From assembly GCF_002551005.1 (NCBI RefSeq), contig NZ_NVOY01000058.1, positions 62,001-126,000 of the forward strand: a stretch of 64,000 nt of DNA, written 5' to 3'. Both the position numbers and the translations under genes were made by a program. The stretch is from Bacillus pseudomycoides. Its GTDB lineage: Bacteria > Bacillota > Bacilli > Bacillales > Bacillaceae_G. The notes under the pieces are model-generated. The model was not told where the DNA came from and ran no database searches. It saw nothing but the letters and a program-made list of their open reading frames with translations. Shown one piece after another: positions 52,132 through 60,630 of the stretch. Numbering within the stretch: the first letter of the stretch is position 1; every line of letters starts with the position of its first letter.

Positions 52132-53723
52132 TCTGTTTCTCCTTCCCGTTTCGAACCTGGCTGTTGTCCATCTGGAAAACGCATTTTCTCCTCACCAGAT
52201 ACCATTATAGGACGGTGGATCATGTTCCACCGAGGTGTTCGGAGCAAAACATCCTTTAAATCACGAGGAGTCTGCGGAGCAACTGGGCTTAGATAAGGAA
52301 TGCCAAAAGAACGAATGTTGGTTAGGTGGATCCAAATCGCAAGGGTGCTTATAGCAATACCATACAGCCCAAGTATCCCCGCCAATAACAGCATCGGAAA
52401 GCGCAGCATCCGGTAAGCTGTTCCCAAGTTGTAGCGCGGGAACGCAAACGACGCAATACCGGTTGTCGCGACAACAATAACCAAAGGTGCCGAAATAATA
52501 CCTGCTTGCACGGCAGCTTGTCCGATGACAAGTGCTCCCACAATACTAACCGCTGATCCAACGGGTTTTGGCAACCGAACGCCAGCTTCCCTCAAACCTT
52601 CAAATAAAAATTCCATCATTAGCGCTTCTATGACAGCAGGGAAAGGAATGCCTTCTCGAGCAGCTGCAATACTAATAAGCAAATTTGTCGGGATTAATTT
52701 CGGATGAAAGGTTGTAATAGCAACATAGAGAGAAGGAAGAAATAATGAAATGTTGATTAATACTAAACGTATCCATCGAATAAAGGTTGTGTAGATGGAG
52801 CGTTCATAATAATCCTCCGCTGCCTGCAGACCTGTCCAGAATGTCATAGGAACGATTAAAACGAAAGGTGTGTTATCCACTAAAATAGCGACTTTTCCTT
52901 CTAAAAGACTTGCACACACTGCATCCGGCCGCTCGGTATTCTGAATTTGCGGAAAGGGAGAAAAAGGTTGATCCTCGATAAACTCTTCAATGAAAGCTGA
53001 CTCCAACACCCCATCAATTTGAATTCGCTGTATCCTTTGTCGAACTTCGTTCAAAACAGAATCGGGAGCAATGCCCTCAATGTAGGCAATCACCACATCT
53101 GTCTGTGATAATTCCCCAATTGAATAGGGTTCCATTTTTAGTTTTTGGCTCCGAATTCTTCGGCGAATAAGGCTCGTATTGACCCTTAACGTTTCCGTAA
53201 ACCCGTCCCGAGGACCACGAACGGAGATTTCGGCAGCAGGCTCTTCAATGCTCCGTTTTTCAAACCCTTTTAAATCCGCAATCAGGGCTTGACTCTCTCC
53301 ATCTGTTAAAATGACGATATTAGCTTTCAATACTCCCTCTATAACCTCACGAACTTTAGAAACCGTCTTTACTTGAGAAACAGCAATAAGCTGATTTTGG
53401 ATGATTTCTCCTACTGAATCCACACTCTTTAATCCACTGGGCATACCTTCGAACATCATTGGTTTCAAAACAACTTGTTCTACGATCTTGGTGTCCACTA
53501 ATCCGTCTATATAAATGAAGAGAATTCCAGTTTGACTATTTATGAGAATTGGACGAAAAACAATATCGGAACAATTGTCAAAAACTTGTTTCAAAACTTC
53601 TTCATTCGCAGATACACTTTGTTCAAGTTCACGATCTCGATCATTTTGGAGCAGCATACTTGCACTCTCAAGTTGCTGAATATCTTTTTTAAAACGCTTT
53701 ATCTTACGAAGTTTCTTCATCAT
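52128..53723 (-). CDS. Spore germination receptor subunit GerAA family
   Basis: A 531-aa GerA-family A subunit. A hydrophilic N-terminal domain (about 1-290) carries NCSDIVFRPILINSQTG and VRGPRDGFTETLRVNTSLIRRR, both typical. A membrane domain with about five helices follows, with FPAVIEALMMEFLFEGLREA and LPKPVGSAVSIVGALVIGQAA. It is the first gene of the operon; the order A-C-B is that of the gerK type rather than gerA (A-B-C). The upstream GGGGTAG ribosome site is moderate. I could not fix a sigma-G promoter. Confidence 0.92.
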   Translation of the reverse strand: MMKKLRKIKRFKKDIQQLESASMLLQNDRDRELEQSVSANEEVLKQVFDNCSDIVFRPILINSQTGILFIYIDGLVDTKIVEQVVLKPMMFEGMPSGLKSVDSVGEIIQNQLIAVSQVKTVSKVREVIEGVLKANIVILTDGESQALIADLKGFEKRSIEEPAAEISVRGPRDGFTETLRVNTSLIRRRIRSQKLKMEPYSIGELSQTDVVIAYIEGIAPDSVLNEVRQRIQRIQIDGVLESAFIEEFIEDQPFSPFPQIQNTERPDAVCASLLEGKVAILVDNTPFVLIVPMTFWTGLQAAEDYYERSIYTTFIRWIRLVLINISLFLPSLYVAITTFHPKLIPTNLLISIAAAREGIPFPAVIEALMMEFLFEGLREAGVRLPKPVGSAVSIVGALVIGQAAVQAGIISAPLVIVVATTGIASFAFPRYNLGTAYRMLRFPMLLLAGILGLYGIAISTLAIWIHLTNIRSFGIPYLSPVAPQTPRDLKDVLLRTPRWNMIHRPIMVSGEEKMRFPDGQQPGSKREGETE

Positions 53724-54224
53724 ACTACCCCATTTATCGAATGGTTTATGTTTTTTATAAAAAGTAGATTTTCTATATTTAGATCTTAAAGTTAATGATT
53801 CCTTGACAGCAAAGTTTTATATACCTTCCCACCTAATAGTTTTGAATAAATAATGATTTTCGGAAGGTGAAATCATTTGTCTGAAAAATGCCAACAAGAA
53901 AATACACCCTCGATATCCTTCTTAAAATTTCCATACACAGGAGAATTATTCAATTACTTCTTTAAGTTAGTTAACCTACAAATTGGGAGGCGCATTTACA
54001 TAGCTTAGTAATCACTACTTTTGTATTGATTTATTAAAAGGAAACAGCCGTATTTCTCAAACGAGAAGATACGGCTGTTATGTTTTCGAGAGTAAACAAC
54101 TTTATTTGTATTGAACACTAGTTTTTATAATAAGGATTCATAAATATTATATTAAGAAAAATCTGTAGTTTACATAAATATATAAGTATCCATATTTGTA
54201 ATAGGATATTTTAAAAAAAGTGCG
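53724..54224. other. Intergenic region upstream of gerAA and before the tniQ fragment
   Basis: It holds the gerAA leader (right of 53723) and a hairpin at 54042-54084. I see no gene in the remainder. Confidence 0.4.
54042..54084 (+). terminator. Terminator-like hairpin
   Basis: AACAGCCGTAT and ATACGGCTGTT arms with an inner TCTC/GAGA stem and a TATGTTTT tail. The upstream gene it served is no longer visible, so it may be a relic of the lost core genes. Confidence 0.6.
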
Positions 54225-54482
54225 GTGTTAAAAATGGGATATATCTATTCACAAAGGAATCAGCTATATGGCTTAAAACCTATTGGTATAGAGACTCCTT
54301 ATGTTGAATCTTTAACAAGTTACTTGATTAGATTATCAGAAGCACACCAAGTCTATCCATCTTCGTTAATCTCTTACGTTATTGCACCAATATTGGGTAA
54401 AGAATTTCTTATTAATAGTGCTACAAGAGGTGGAAATAGATTTTATGATATGGTGAAAACTTTTATAGAAAAAGAATTGTGA
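54225..54482 (+). pseudogene. Truncated tniQ (N-terminal fragment)
   Basis: An 85-aa frame holding only the first part of a TniQ domain: PIGIETPYVESLTSYLIRLS matches TniQ2 (PIGLGTPYVESLTSYISRLA), and GGNRFYDMVKT matches TniQ1 (GGNRFYDGAKS). It stops shortly after and lacks all zinc-binding cysteines, the helix-turn-helix and the C-terminal region. No ribosome site is evident. It lies 300 bp from the right tip at 54785, the place of tniQ2 in the intact element. It is a remnant of a third TniQ lineage. Confidence 0.85.
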
Positions 54483-54856
54483 AGTTGTAATTCAAATTAC
54501 ATGTAATACTTTTGTTATCTTAACTAGAATTAAATTTTCTCAACATCACTTCTGTTACTTGTATGATAAAATAGTTGAAACAGTTCCCCTTAAGCTGTTT
54601 TTTCAATAGCAATGTACGCGAGAACAAACTCTCTGATAGGAGGGTTTGTTTTTTTTTATAGCTCCAATGCTAGTACATCAATATGTGTTCCAGAAAGTGA
54701 AGTGTTTACCGTAATTTTATAAGTTAATTAGATACTTACGGTAATGTTATAACTTAAGCGATAGCGATTCTTGGTTCAAATCACATAAAAAGAAGCATAA
54801 GCCTGCTGTTTTAGCAAACTTATGCTTCTTGTATGAAAAATGAGTTTAGTAAACCG
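54483..54856. repeat. Right-end and left-end remnants of Tn7-like elements
   Basis: 54700-54785 contains TTACCGTAATTTTATAAG, TTACGGTAATGTTATAAC and the tip GGTTCAAATCACA, i.e. a right end. Directly after it, AGAAGCATAAG-cc-TGCT (54791-54807) and AGCAAACTTATGCTTCT (54813-54829) form a hairpin built like the left ends at 35007 and 49530, but its TGT tip is missing (CATAAAA instead of TGTAACA). The right element tip and the left hairpin are thus fused. The rest (54483-54700) has a T-rich terminator-like stretch near 54630 and no gene. Confidence 0.55.
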
Positions 54857-55051
54857 TCAGTAGACTCTGTTTTTTTTCAGTAAGTAAAGCCCTGTAAGAG
54901 AAGCCCCAAATGTAAGTACAACCGCAACAGCAAGGAGTCCCCAGGACGCAATATTGTTAGGAATCGAAGTAGCAAAAACCGATAAGAGTGCTCCAAAAGT
55001 TCCTAGAGAGACTAAAAGCATCAGGTTATTCCAGCTTATTTTTTTTCTCAT
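54857..55051 (-). CDS. Small membrane protein, two helices
   Basis: A 64-aa protein with two hydrophobic segments (LMLLVSLGTFGALLSVFA and LLAVAVVLTFGASLTGLYLL) and basic ends. AAGGAAGGTGAATGAGCT gives a strong ribosome site before the ATG, supporting a real gene. I do not recognise the family. It lies at the border between transposon remnants and chromosomal genes. Confidence 0.7.
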   Translation of the reverse strand: MRKKISWNNLMLLVSLGTFGALLSVFATSIPNNIASWGLLAVAVVLTFGASLTGLYLLKKNRVY

Positions 55052-55422
55052 AGCTCATTCACCTTCCTTTCCTTGATTATACCATCTAGAAGGGAGAGGG
55101 TGTCGGACAATTTTGAATATGATGGTTTGTAAAAATAAAGTCCGTATTTTAATCAAAATTTTTTATACCAAGTATGTAGTAAGTTCATATTTCCACTTTT
55201 CATGAGAAATTATAGAAATATGTTTAAAAACTGAAGTTTTTATGGGGATTAAAGTAAAATATGATATCATTTTCATATTTTAGGATTGATTGTTAAGATT
55301 TCTACTTAAAGAGAAGGCGTGTCAAGAAGTATTGTGATGATAATATGTTAGAATAGTTATTAGGAATGATTCTCACAGGTGTGGTAATGAAAAGAGAAAA
55401 TAATTTGAAACGGAGGAATTAC
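55052..55422. other. Intergenic region upstream of the YitT gene
   Basis: AT-rich and non-coding. It carries promoters for the divergent small-protein gene and for the YitT gene; I could not define either reliably. Confidence 0.4.
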
Positions 55423-56295
55423 ATGAGCATAGTCAAAAAACAGAAGCCGAATAAACTAAAAATTGTTTTACGAGTAGTAATGATTATTATTGGGGCATTT
55501 ATAACAGCATATGGATTGGAATCGATATTAATCCCAAATAATGTATCAGATGGTGGTGTGACGGGTTTAAGCATCGTTAGCTCAAAACTATTTGGATTAC
55601 CATTAGGACTTTTAATTGCAGTCATTAATATTCCGTTTGTTTGGTTAGGGTATAAGCAAATTGGTAGAAATTTTGCTATTTATTCGATTATCGGTATTGC
55701 TTCATTAGCAGTCGGTACGGTTCTTATGCACGGAGTACCAACTATTATTCACGGTGATACATTGTTAGTTACTGTTGTTGGGGGAATTATCATCGGTTTT
55801 GGTATGGGGTTAGCATTGCGTAATGGCGGCGCATTAGATGGAATTGATATGTTAGCCGTATTACTTTCTCGAAAGTTACCTTTTGGGACAAGTGACCTCA
55901 TCTTATTTTTAAACATGTTTGTCTTTATTTTTGTCTCAACAGTATTTGGCCTTGAAGGAGCTATTCTTTCAGCAATTGCTTATTTTATTGCTTCTAAAGT
56001 CATTCACATTGTTGAAGTAGGTTTAAGTGGTTCCAAAACATTTAAAATTATCACAAAGGAACCTGAATTAATGGTAGAGACAATTCGAGATCGCTTAGGT
56101 CGAAGCGCAACGTATAATGAAGTTTACGGCGGTTATTCACGCGAGCAATTTAAAGAAATCACTTGTGTCATTAACCGTTTAGAAGAAAGTAAAATGAAAG
56201 AAATCATTCATGAAATTGATGAAAATGCCTTTGTTACGGTATATGACGTAGCAGAAGTAAAGGGTGGTAATTTCAAAAAGCATGATATTCACTAA
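55423..56295 (+). CDS. YitT family membrane protein
   Basis: A 290-aa protein with five to six N-terminal transmembrane helices (DUF161-type: IPNNVSDGGVTGLSIVSSKL, ALRNGGALDGIDMLAVLLS) and a cytoplasmic C-terminal DUF2179 domain (YNEVYGGYSREQFKEITCVI). Several paralogues are usual in Bacillus; transport function is assumed but unproved. Start ATG 55423 follows CGGAGG at 9 nt; the upstream in-frame starts have no ribosome site. A terminator follows. Confidence 0.88.
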   Translation: MSIVKKQKPNKLKIVLRVVMIIIGAFITAYGLESILIPNNVSDGGVTGLSIVSSKLFGLPLGLLIAVINIPFVWLGYKQIGRNFAIYSIIGIASLAVGTVLMHGVPTIIHGDTLLVTVVGGIIIGFGMGLALRNGGALDGIDMLAVLLSRKLPFGTSDLILFLNMFVFIFVSTVFGLEGAILSAIAYFIASKVIHIVEVGLSGSKTFKIITKEPELMVETIRDRLGRSATYNEVYGGYSREQFKEITCVINRLEESKMKEIIHEIDENAFVTVYDVAEVKGGNFKKHDIH

Positions 56296-56304
56296 TAGTT
56301 TCAC

Positions 56305-56345
56305 AAAAATCACCTTTTTAGTTTTGCTAAAGGTGATTTTTTGTT
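56305..56345 (+). terminator. Terminator after the YitT gene
   Basis: AAAATCACCTTT and AAAGGTGATTTT arms with a TTTTTTG tail. Confidence 0.85.
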
Positions 56346-56509
56346 TGATATTTATGCGTTCATTATTAGCTTGCTTTATGGTTTGTAAAATTGCATCGTT
56401 AAAAAACAATTTTACAATTGTGATTACTAAATAGTCATCGTTTGTATAGCGAGATGGGTTTGTTATAATGTATTAATATGATTTATTAATGGAGGAGGTG
56501 CTAGAAGAA

Positions 56510-56914
56510 ATGCGATCATTTAATGTTGATGAGTTTATTTCCAGTGTCTTACAATGGATATTAAATATAGCCCTTATCATATTATCCCTTGTACTATCTA
56601 TCTTTTTAATTAATGAAACAATAACATTTATACAATACATATTTTCAGCAAAAAAATACACATCTTATGATTTAGTTGAAAGTATTATTGTTTACTTTTT
56701 ATATTTTGAGTTCATTGCATTAATTATTAAATATTTCAAGTCGAATTATCATTTTCCATTACGATATTTTATTTATATAGGAATTACAGCTTTAATTCGA
56801 TTAATTATTGTTTCTCATGACGAACCACTTGAAACATTATTATATGCAGGAGCTATTCTCATTTTAGTCATAGCTTTATATATATCTAATATGAGGGATT
56901 TGAAGAAACATTGA
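56510..56914 (+). CDS. PsiE-like phosphate-starvation-inducible membrane protein
   Basis: A 134-aa protein with four hydrophobic helices. The pattern [20 protein letters not shown], then [20 protein letters not shown] and [15 protein letters not shown] resembles the PsiE family (function unknown; phosphate-responsive in E. coli). Start ATG 56510 is 9 nt from the GGAGGAGGTG box; the ATG at 56489 lies before that box and is not used. Confidence 0.78.
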   Translation: MRSFNVDEFISSVLQWILNIALIILSLVLSIFLINETITFIQYIFSAKKYTSYDLVESIIVYFLYFEFIALIIKYFKSNYHFPLRYFIYIGITALIRLIIVSHDEPLETLLYAGAILILVIALYISNMRDLKKH

Positions 56915-57102
56915 TTTAATTTCGGCCGCTTTTTCTTATGTGGGTGGTGTTTTTTGTCGAAGCGTCGATATATTTCAAATTCCGCCGATATATGAGGAAA
57001 AACGGTCGATATATTCAAAAAGTCGTCGATATTTTGCTCACCGCGTACATCGATAATGATAGAATAGAAGAAAAAGTACAGGACATTTAGGGGGAGCAAG
57101 GT

Positions 57103-59211
57103 TTGCGAAATAAGAAATTGTATTCCAAGTTATATAGTAATGTTGTACTGGCAGGAGGAGCGCTACTGTTTTTTGCACTTCCTGTTCAAGCGGCGGATAA
57201 TCCTCCTGCGACGAGCGTACAAGAGAATCAAATTGTGGCATGGACGACAGGGAATTCTATTTGGACGCTTCCTTATGGAGTAGCGGGTGCTAGTTATGTA
57301 GGGTCTACGAATGATTATGTAGGTCGAGATATTCAGTTAGTTCAGAAGATGACAATGAATAATGTGGTATGGTATCAATTTCGTATAGATGGTCAAGTCA
57401 TTGGTTGGCTTGATAGTAGATCGTTAAGTGGTTTGAAAAATATTCAAACAATAAATCAGACTGCCGTGATGGGGGCAACTGGAGCTAATGGCATATGGTC
57501 GATGCCGTACGGTGTATCAGGTGCGAATTATGTAGGTTCAACGGATCTTTACGCTTACCGAGATATTCAGTTAGTAGAAAGTGCTACATATAGCGGTGTG
57601 CAGTGGTATAAATTTAGCGTAGATGGCAAAGTAATCGGCTGGATCGATCGCAATGCGTTAGATAATGCCGGAGAAGCGCAGGCTACCAATTTTACAGTTA
57701 CAATCGGAAGAAGCTATAACAATGGGATATGGACCGCACCTTATGGGATTGCAGGTGCTCAGTATGTTGGAAGTACCAATGATTATGCTTATCAAACCGT
57801 TCAAGTGGTGAAGACCGTAAAGAGAGGGAATGTAACTTGGTACCAAGTGATGAAAGACGGTAAGCTGTTAGGCTGGATCGATGGAGAGAAGGTTGCGTCA
57901 GGTTTAACTAATGTAAAAGATGAAAATTACGCTGCTGTAATTGGTTTTTCCGTGAAAGGAGACGGGATATGGAGTGCTCCTTACGGTGAATATGGTGCAA
58001 GCTGGGTTGATTCTACGAATAGATATAGTTATCAAAACGTCCAGGTCGTACAAAGTGCTACAAAAGGAAACGTTACGTGGAATAAAATTATGGCAGGCAA
58101 CAAAGTATTAGGTTGGGTGGATGCACGTGTCTTTACGAAAACGGTATCGAATATAAAAGATGAAAATCGAATCGCACTTATTGGAGATACAGATGGTCAT
58201 GGGGTATGGAGTACACCTTATGGTGAAAATGGTGCATCTTATGTTGGTTCTGCAAGTAATTATGATGGTCGTCCAATTCAGATTATCCGCAGCCTAGATA
58301 AAGGTGGAGTGCGTTGGTATTATTTTAAAGTAGATGGTCATGAAGAAGGCTGGATTGATACAAAAGCAATTTCTAGTGCAACGAATATTCAAGCTTTAAA
58401 CAAGGTCGGGCATGTGACCAATGCAGCGGGTAATGCAGTTTGGTCGAAGCCTTACGGAATGCAGCACGCTAATTATGTTGGTTCTGCAGCAGAGTTTGCT
58501 AATCAAAACTTGAATTTGTTACAATCTGCAACTTATAACGGGGTGACCTGGTATCAAATTCAGCAAAACGGCCGCACTGGCTGGATCGATAGCCGAGCTG
58601 TTAGTTTAGGTGAGGTCACACTTGCAGATCGGTTCCACACCATTGGTAATAACAATCAATTAATTGTTGTTACAACAAATGGTTACGGAACAAACTTAGC
58701 ACGTATTCGTACGTTTGAACGTATAAATGGTGCTTGGAAGCAGCTATTAGATATGAATGGGCATATTGGCCGTGATGGATTTGCACCCCAAATGAGTGAG
58801 AATGTTGTGCAGTCGCCGCGAGGAAAATATTCTATCGGTACTGCATTTGGTCGTTATGGCAACCCAGGTACAAAACTACCATTCCGTCAAATTACGTCGG
58901 ATGACGTTTGGGTTGATGATTCGAACAGTGCTCTTTATAACACGTGGCAGTCCCGCAGTGCGACGAAGGGACAATGGAGAAGCGCTGAAAATATGGATAT
59001 ATCTGCTTATAATTATGGATTTGTTATCAATTATAATACAGACAGAACTCCAGGGGCCGGAAGCGCAATCTTCTTCCATGTTTCTGACATGTATACACAT
59101 GGCTGTACTGGCACGGATCAGCAAGACGTTGTTTCTATTTTGAAGTGGCTAGATCCAGCTAAGAATCCGGTGATCATTCAAAGTCCTGAATCTGAGCTGG
59201 GGAATTATTAA
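57103..59211 (+). CDS. Secreted six-GW-repeat protein with L,D-transpeptidase-like domain
   Basis: A 702-aa exoprotein. The signal peptide (about 1-30) ends FFALPVQA. Six GW/SH3-like repeats of about 75 residues follow (about 40-500). Each has IW-PYG near its start (WTLPYG, WSMPYG, WTAPYG, WSAPYG, WSTPYG, WSKPYG), then a VGSTN-like turn and GWID. GW modules bind lipoteichoic acid or wall polymers. The C-terminal 200 residues are YkuD-like, with His659 (FFHVSD) and HGC (His666, Cys668, THGCTGTD) as active-site candidates. The start is TTG behind AGGGGGAG. It is probably a wall-associated peptidoglycan crosslinker. It is followed by a terminator. Confidence 0.85.
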   Translation: MRNKKLYSKLYSNVVLAGGALLFFALPVQAADNPPATSVQENQIVAWTTGNSIWTLPYGVAGASYVGSTNDYVGRDIQLVQKMTMNNVVWYQFRIDGQVIGWLDSRSLSGLKNIQTINQTAVMGATGANGIWSMPYGVSGANYVGSTDLYAYRDIQLVESATYSGVQWYKFSVDGKVIGWIDRNALDNAGEAQATNFTVTIGRSYNNGIWTAPYGIAGAQYVGSTNDYAYQTVQVVKTVKRGNVTWYQVMKDGKLLGWIDGEKVASGLTNVKDENYAAVIGFSVKGDGIWSAPYGEYGASWVDSTNRYSYQNVQVVQSATKGNVTWNKIMAGNKVLGWVDARVFTKTVSNIKDENRIALIGDTDGHGVWSTPYGENGASYVGSASNYDGRPIQIIRSLDKGGVRWYYFKVDGHEEGWIDTKAISSATNIQALNKVGHVTNAAGNAVWSKPYGMQHANYVGSAAEFANQNLNLLQSATYNGVTWYQIQQNGRTGWIDSRAVSLGEVTLADRFHTIGNNNQLIVVTTNGYGTNLARIRTFERINGAWKQLLDMNGHIGRDGFAPQMSENVVQSPRGKYSIGTAFGRYGNPGTKLPFRQITSDDVWVDDSNSALYNTWQSRSATKGQWRSAENMDISAYNYGFVINYNTDRTPGAGSAIFFHVSDMYTHGCTGTDQQDVVSILKWLDPAKNPVIIQSPESELGNY

Positions 59212-59219
59212 AGAGAAAG

Positions 59220-59270
59220 AAAAGGATAGATACAAGCAGTTGCATACTGCCTGTTCTATCCTTTTTTTAT
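59220..59270 (+). terminator. Terminator after the GW-repeat gene
   Basis: AAAAGGATAGA and TCTATCCTTTT arms with an inner GCAGT/ACTGC stem and a following T-run. Confidence 0.85.
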
Positions 59271-59341
59271 AGTAAAAAATATCCTATTTAGGGAATGCTA
59301 ATACAAGCTGTGCTAGCAATTATCGAGATTGGTTCAACTAA

Positions 59342-59391
59342 CCATCAGTGGGAGATGAAGAAAACCCCCACTGATGGAAGTTTCACTTTAT
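59342..59391. repeat. Dispersed repeat, family B, copy 2
   Basis: CCATCAGTGGGAGATGAAG, then AACCCCCACTGATGGAAG and TTTCACTTTAT. It is near-identical to 4642-4694; here the CCATCAGTGGG/CCCCCACTGATGG arms pair fully. Confidence 0.65.
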
Positions 59392-59436
59392 AAATTAGAG
59401 AAAAACAGCAAATCAGGCATCTAGGAGGAAGATAAT

Positions 59437-59595
59437 ATGCATGAAATTTTTATGTCAACTTTAGCGGGATTAATCGTAGGGGTGATATTTACGCTATTAA
59501 AGCTCCCAATTCCTGCGCCTCCAGTTTTCTCAGCAATCATGGGAATCGTTGGGGTATGGGCTGGAATGAAGATAGTTCAGTTCTTTTGGAGTTAA
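59437..59595 (+). CDS. XapX domain (DUF1427) small membrane protein
   Basis: A 52-aa protein, [20 protein letters not shown] then [19 protein letters not shown], with two membrane helices. The LKLPIPAPP motif between them is the XapX family signature. A TAGGAGGAAG box 5 nt before the ATG and a following terminator support a real monocistronic gene. Function unknown. Confidence 0.88.
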   Translation: MHEIFMSTLAGLIVGVIFTLLKLPIPAPPVFSAIMGIVGVWAGMKIVQFFWS

Positions 59596-59596
59596 C

Positions 59597-59630
59597 AAAA
59601 AAGGAAGCGGGTTTATGCTTCCTTTTTTTG
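59597..59630 (+). terminator. Terminator after the XapX gene
   Basis: AAAAAAGGAAGC and GCTTCCTTTTTTT arms. Confidence 0.85.
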
Positions 59631-59711
59631 TTATGCCCGGGTAGGGTTGTCAATAAAAGAAGACTATGGCAGTATAGAAAAGTATATATAACGAGTGGAG
59701 GAACTAAACTG

Positions 59712-60047
59712 ATGTCAAATTTACCAAATTGCCCAAAGTGTAATTCAGAATACACTTACGAAGACGGAGTTCTGTTTGTTTGCCCAGAATGTGCACATGA
59801 GTGGACGTTAGAAGCGACAAATAGTGAAGATGAAAAAGTAATTAAAGATGCAAACGGAAATGTGTTACAAGACGGTGATTCTGTAACAGTGATTAAAGAC
59901 TTAAAAGTAAAAGGTACTTCATTAGTCGTAAAAATTGGTACGAAAGTAAAAAATATTCGTTTAGTTGATGGTGATCATGATATTGATTGTAAAATCGATG
60001 GTTTCGGACCGATGAAATTAAAATCTGAATTTGTGAAAAAGGCATAA
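59712..60047 (+). CDS. phnA: PhnA (YjdM) family zinc-ribbon protein
   Basis: A 111-aa protein. The N-terminal zinc ribbon has [13 protein letters not shown] and CPECAHEW; the C-terminal PhnA domain contains [20 protein letters not shown] and ends [17 protein letters not shown]. Despite the name, a role in phosphonate use is not established for most members. ATG 59712 follows GTGGAGG; the long upstream extension in the same frame runs through the preceding terminator and is not coding. A terminator follows. Confidence 0.92.
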   Translation: MSNLPNCPKCNSEYTYEDGVLFVCPECAHEWTLEATNSEDEKVIKDANGNVLQDGDSVTVIKDLKVKGTSLVVKIGTKVKNIRLVDGDHDIDCKIDGFGPMKLKSEFVKKA

Positions 60048-60063
60048 AGTATCTATAGAAACG

Positions 60064-60105
60064 AAAAAGGATTACCTTGTATGTTTATAAGAGGTAATCC
60101 TTTTT
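60064..60105 (+). terminator. Terminator after phnA
   Basis: AAAAAGGATTACCT and AGGTAATCCTTTTT, a perfect 14-bp stem. Confidence 0.9.
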
Positions 60106-60162
60106 AGTCTGTTTTCTTTTTCCTAAACATCGAAGTCTAACTCCTTTAAGCGATTTCTATCA

Positions 60163-60282
60163 TTACATAAAAAATTGATGAGCGACTTTGATCAAACCAG
60201 CAAGACAAGATAATAATACAAAACCGCCTAAGCAAGAACAAGTAACAATTTGGGTAAATAATAAATCTTGATTTTCATTCAT
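60163..60282 (-). CDS. Very small membrane protein (39 aa)
   Basis: A short minus-strand frame that starts MNENQDLLFTQIVTC and has one hydrophobic helix (CLGGFVLLSCLAGLI). An AAAGGAG box lies about 9 nt before the ATG. It is too short for standard gene calling, but the ribosome site and hydrophobic profile make it plausible. I do not recognise it. Confidence 0.55.
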   Translation of the reverse strand: MNENQDLLFTQIVTCSCLGGFVLLSCLAGLIKVAHQFFM

Positions 60283-60449
60283 GAGAATCCGCTCCTTTGT
60301 CATATTTTCTAACTTTAGCTTACATGGAATGAAGAAGCGGAAACATCGAATTGTCTAACAAGATTCTTACAATATTGTAAGAATTCTTATGTTTAAGAAA
60401 TTCTACGTTCCTGATTCATCATATAATGTAATGGTAGGAGATTAAGAAC

Positions 60450-60626
60450 ATGAAATCAAAGGCCGTGCTATGGATTGGAGTCGTTGTTTTTATCTTTATA
60501 GTTAACTTGTTAGTTAGGTATATTTATACAGGAGTAATTACAAGTGATCATATTTTAGGATCCCTAGGGTATACGATCGCTTTTAGCCTTGTTAATTTTA
60601 TTGTTTCCAAATCAAGAAAAGAGTAA
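60450..60626 (+). CDS. Small membrane protein (58 aa)
   Basis: A plus-strand frame with two hydrophobic helices (AVLWIGVVVFIFIVNLLV and GYTIAFSLVNFIV), a short exposed loop, and a basic C-terminus (SKSRKE). TAGGAG lies about 9 nt before the ATG. It ends 5 bp before the convergent LysR gene. Function unknown. Confidence 0.65.
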   Translation: MKSKAVLWIGVVVFIFIVNLLVRYIYTGVITSDHILGSLGYTIAFSLVNFIVSKSRKE

Positions 60627-60630
60627 ACGT

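Larger units (their letters stand above)
49530..54785. mobile_element. Decayed or composite Tn7-like island carrying a gerA-type operon
   Basis: The segment begins with a Tn7-like left end directly after the TTTTG (49530) and finishes at a right-end-like tip, GGTTCAAATCACA (54773-54785), with a tniQ fragment just inside, as tniQ2 is placed in the intact element. No tnsAB or tnsC remain. The two tips do not match each other and TAAAA, not TTTTG, follows the right tip, so it is probably a composite of more than one element after deletion. The spore germination operon occupies its interior and is likely cargo. Confidence 0.55.

Noticed and set aside
53724-53850. Sigma-G promoter of the germination operon
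   Set aside because: CATTAAC and CATAAAC candidates exist, but no -35 element of the right type is at the correct 17-18-bp distance.
49530-54785. A second complete Tn7-like transposon
   Set aside because: The two tips are of different sequence, flanking pentamers do not match (TTTTG vs TAAAA) and no transposase genes remain, so it is a remnant or composite.
55240-55300. Fur box near TGATATCATTTTCAT
   Set aside because: Only about one half of the 19-bp consensus matches in this AT-rich stretch; not supported.
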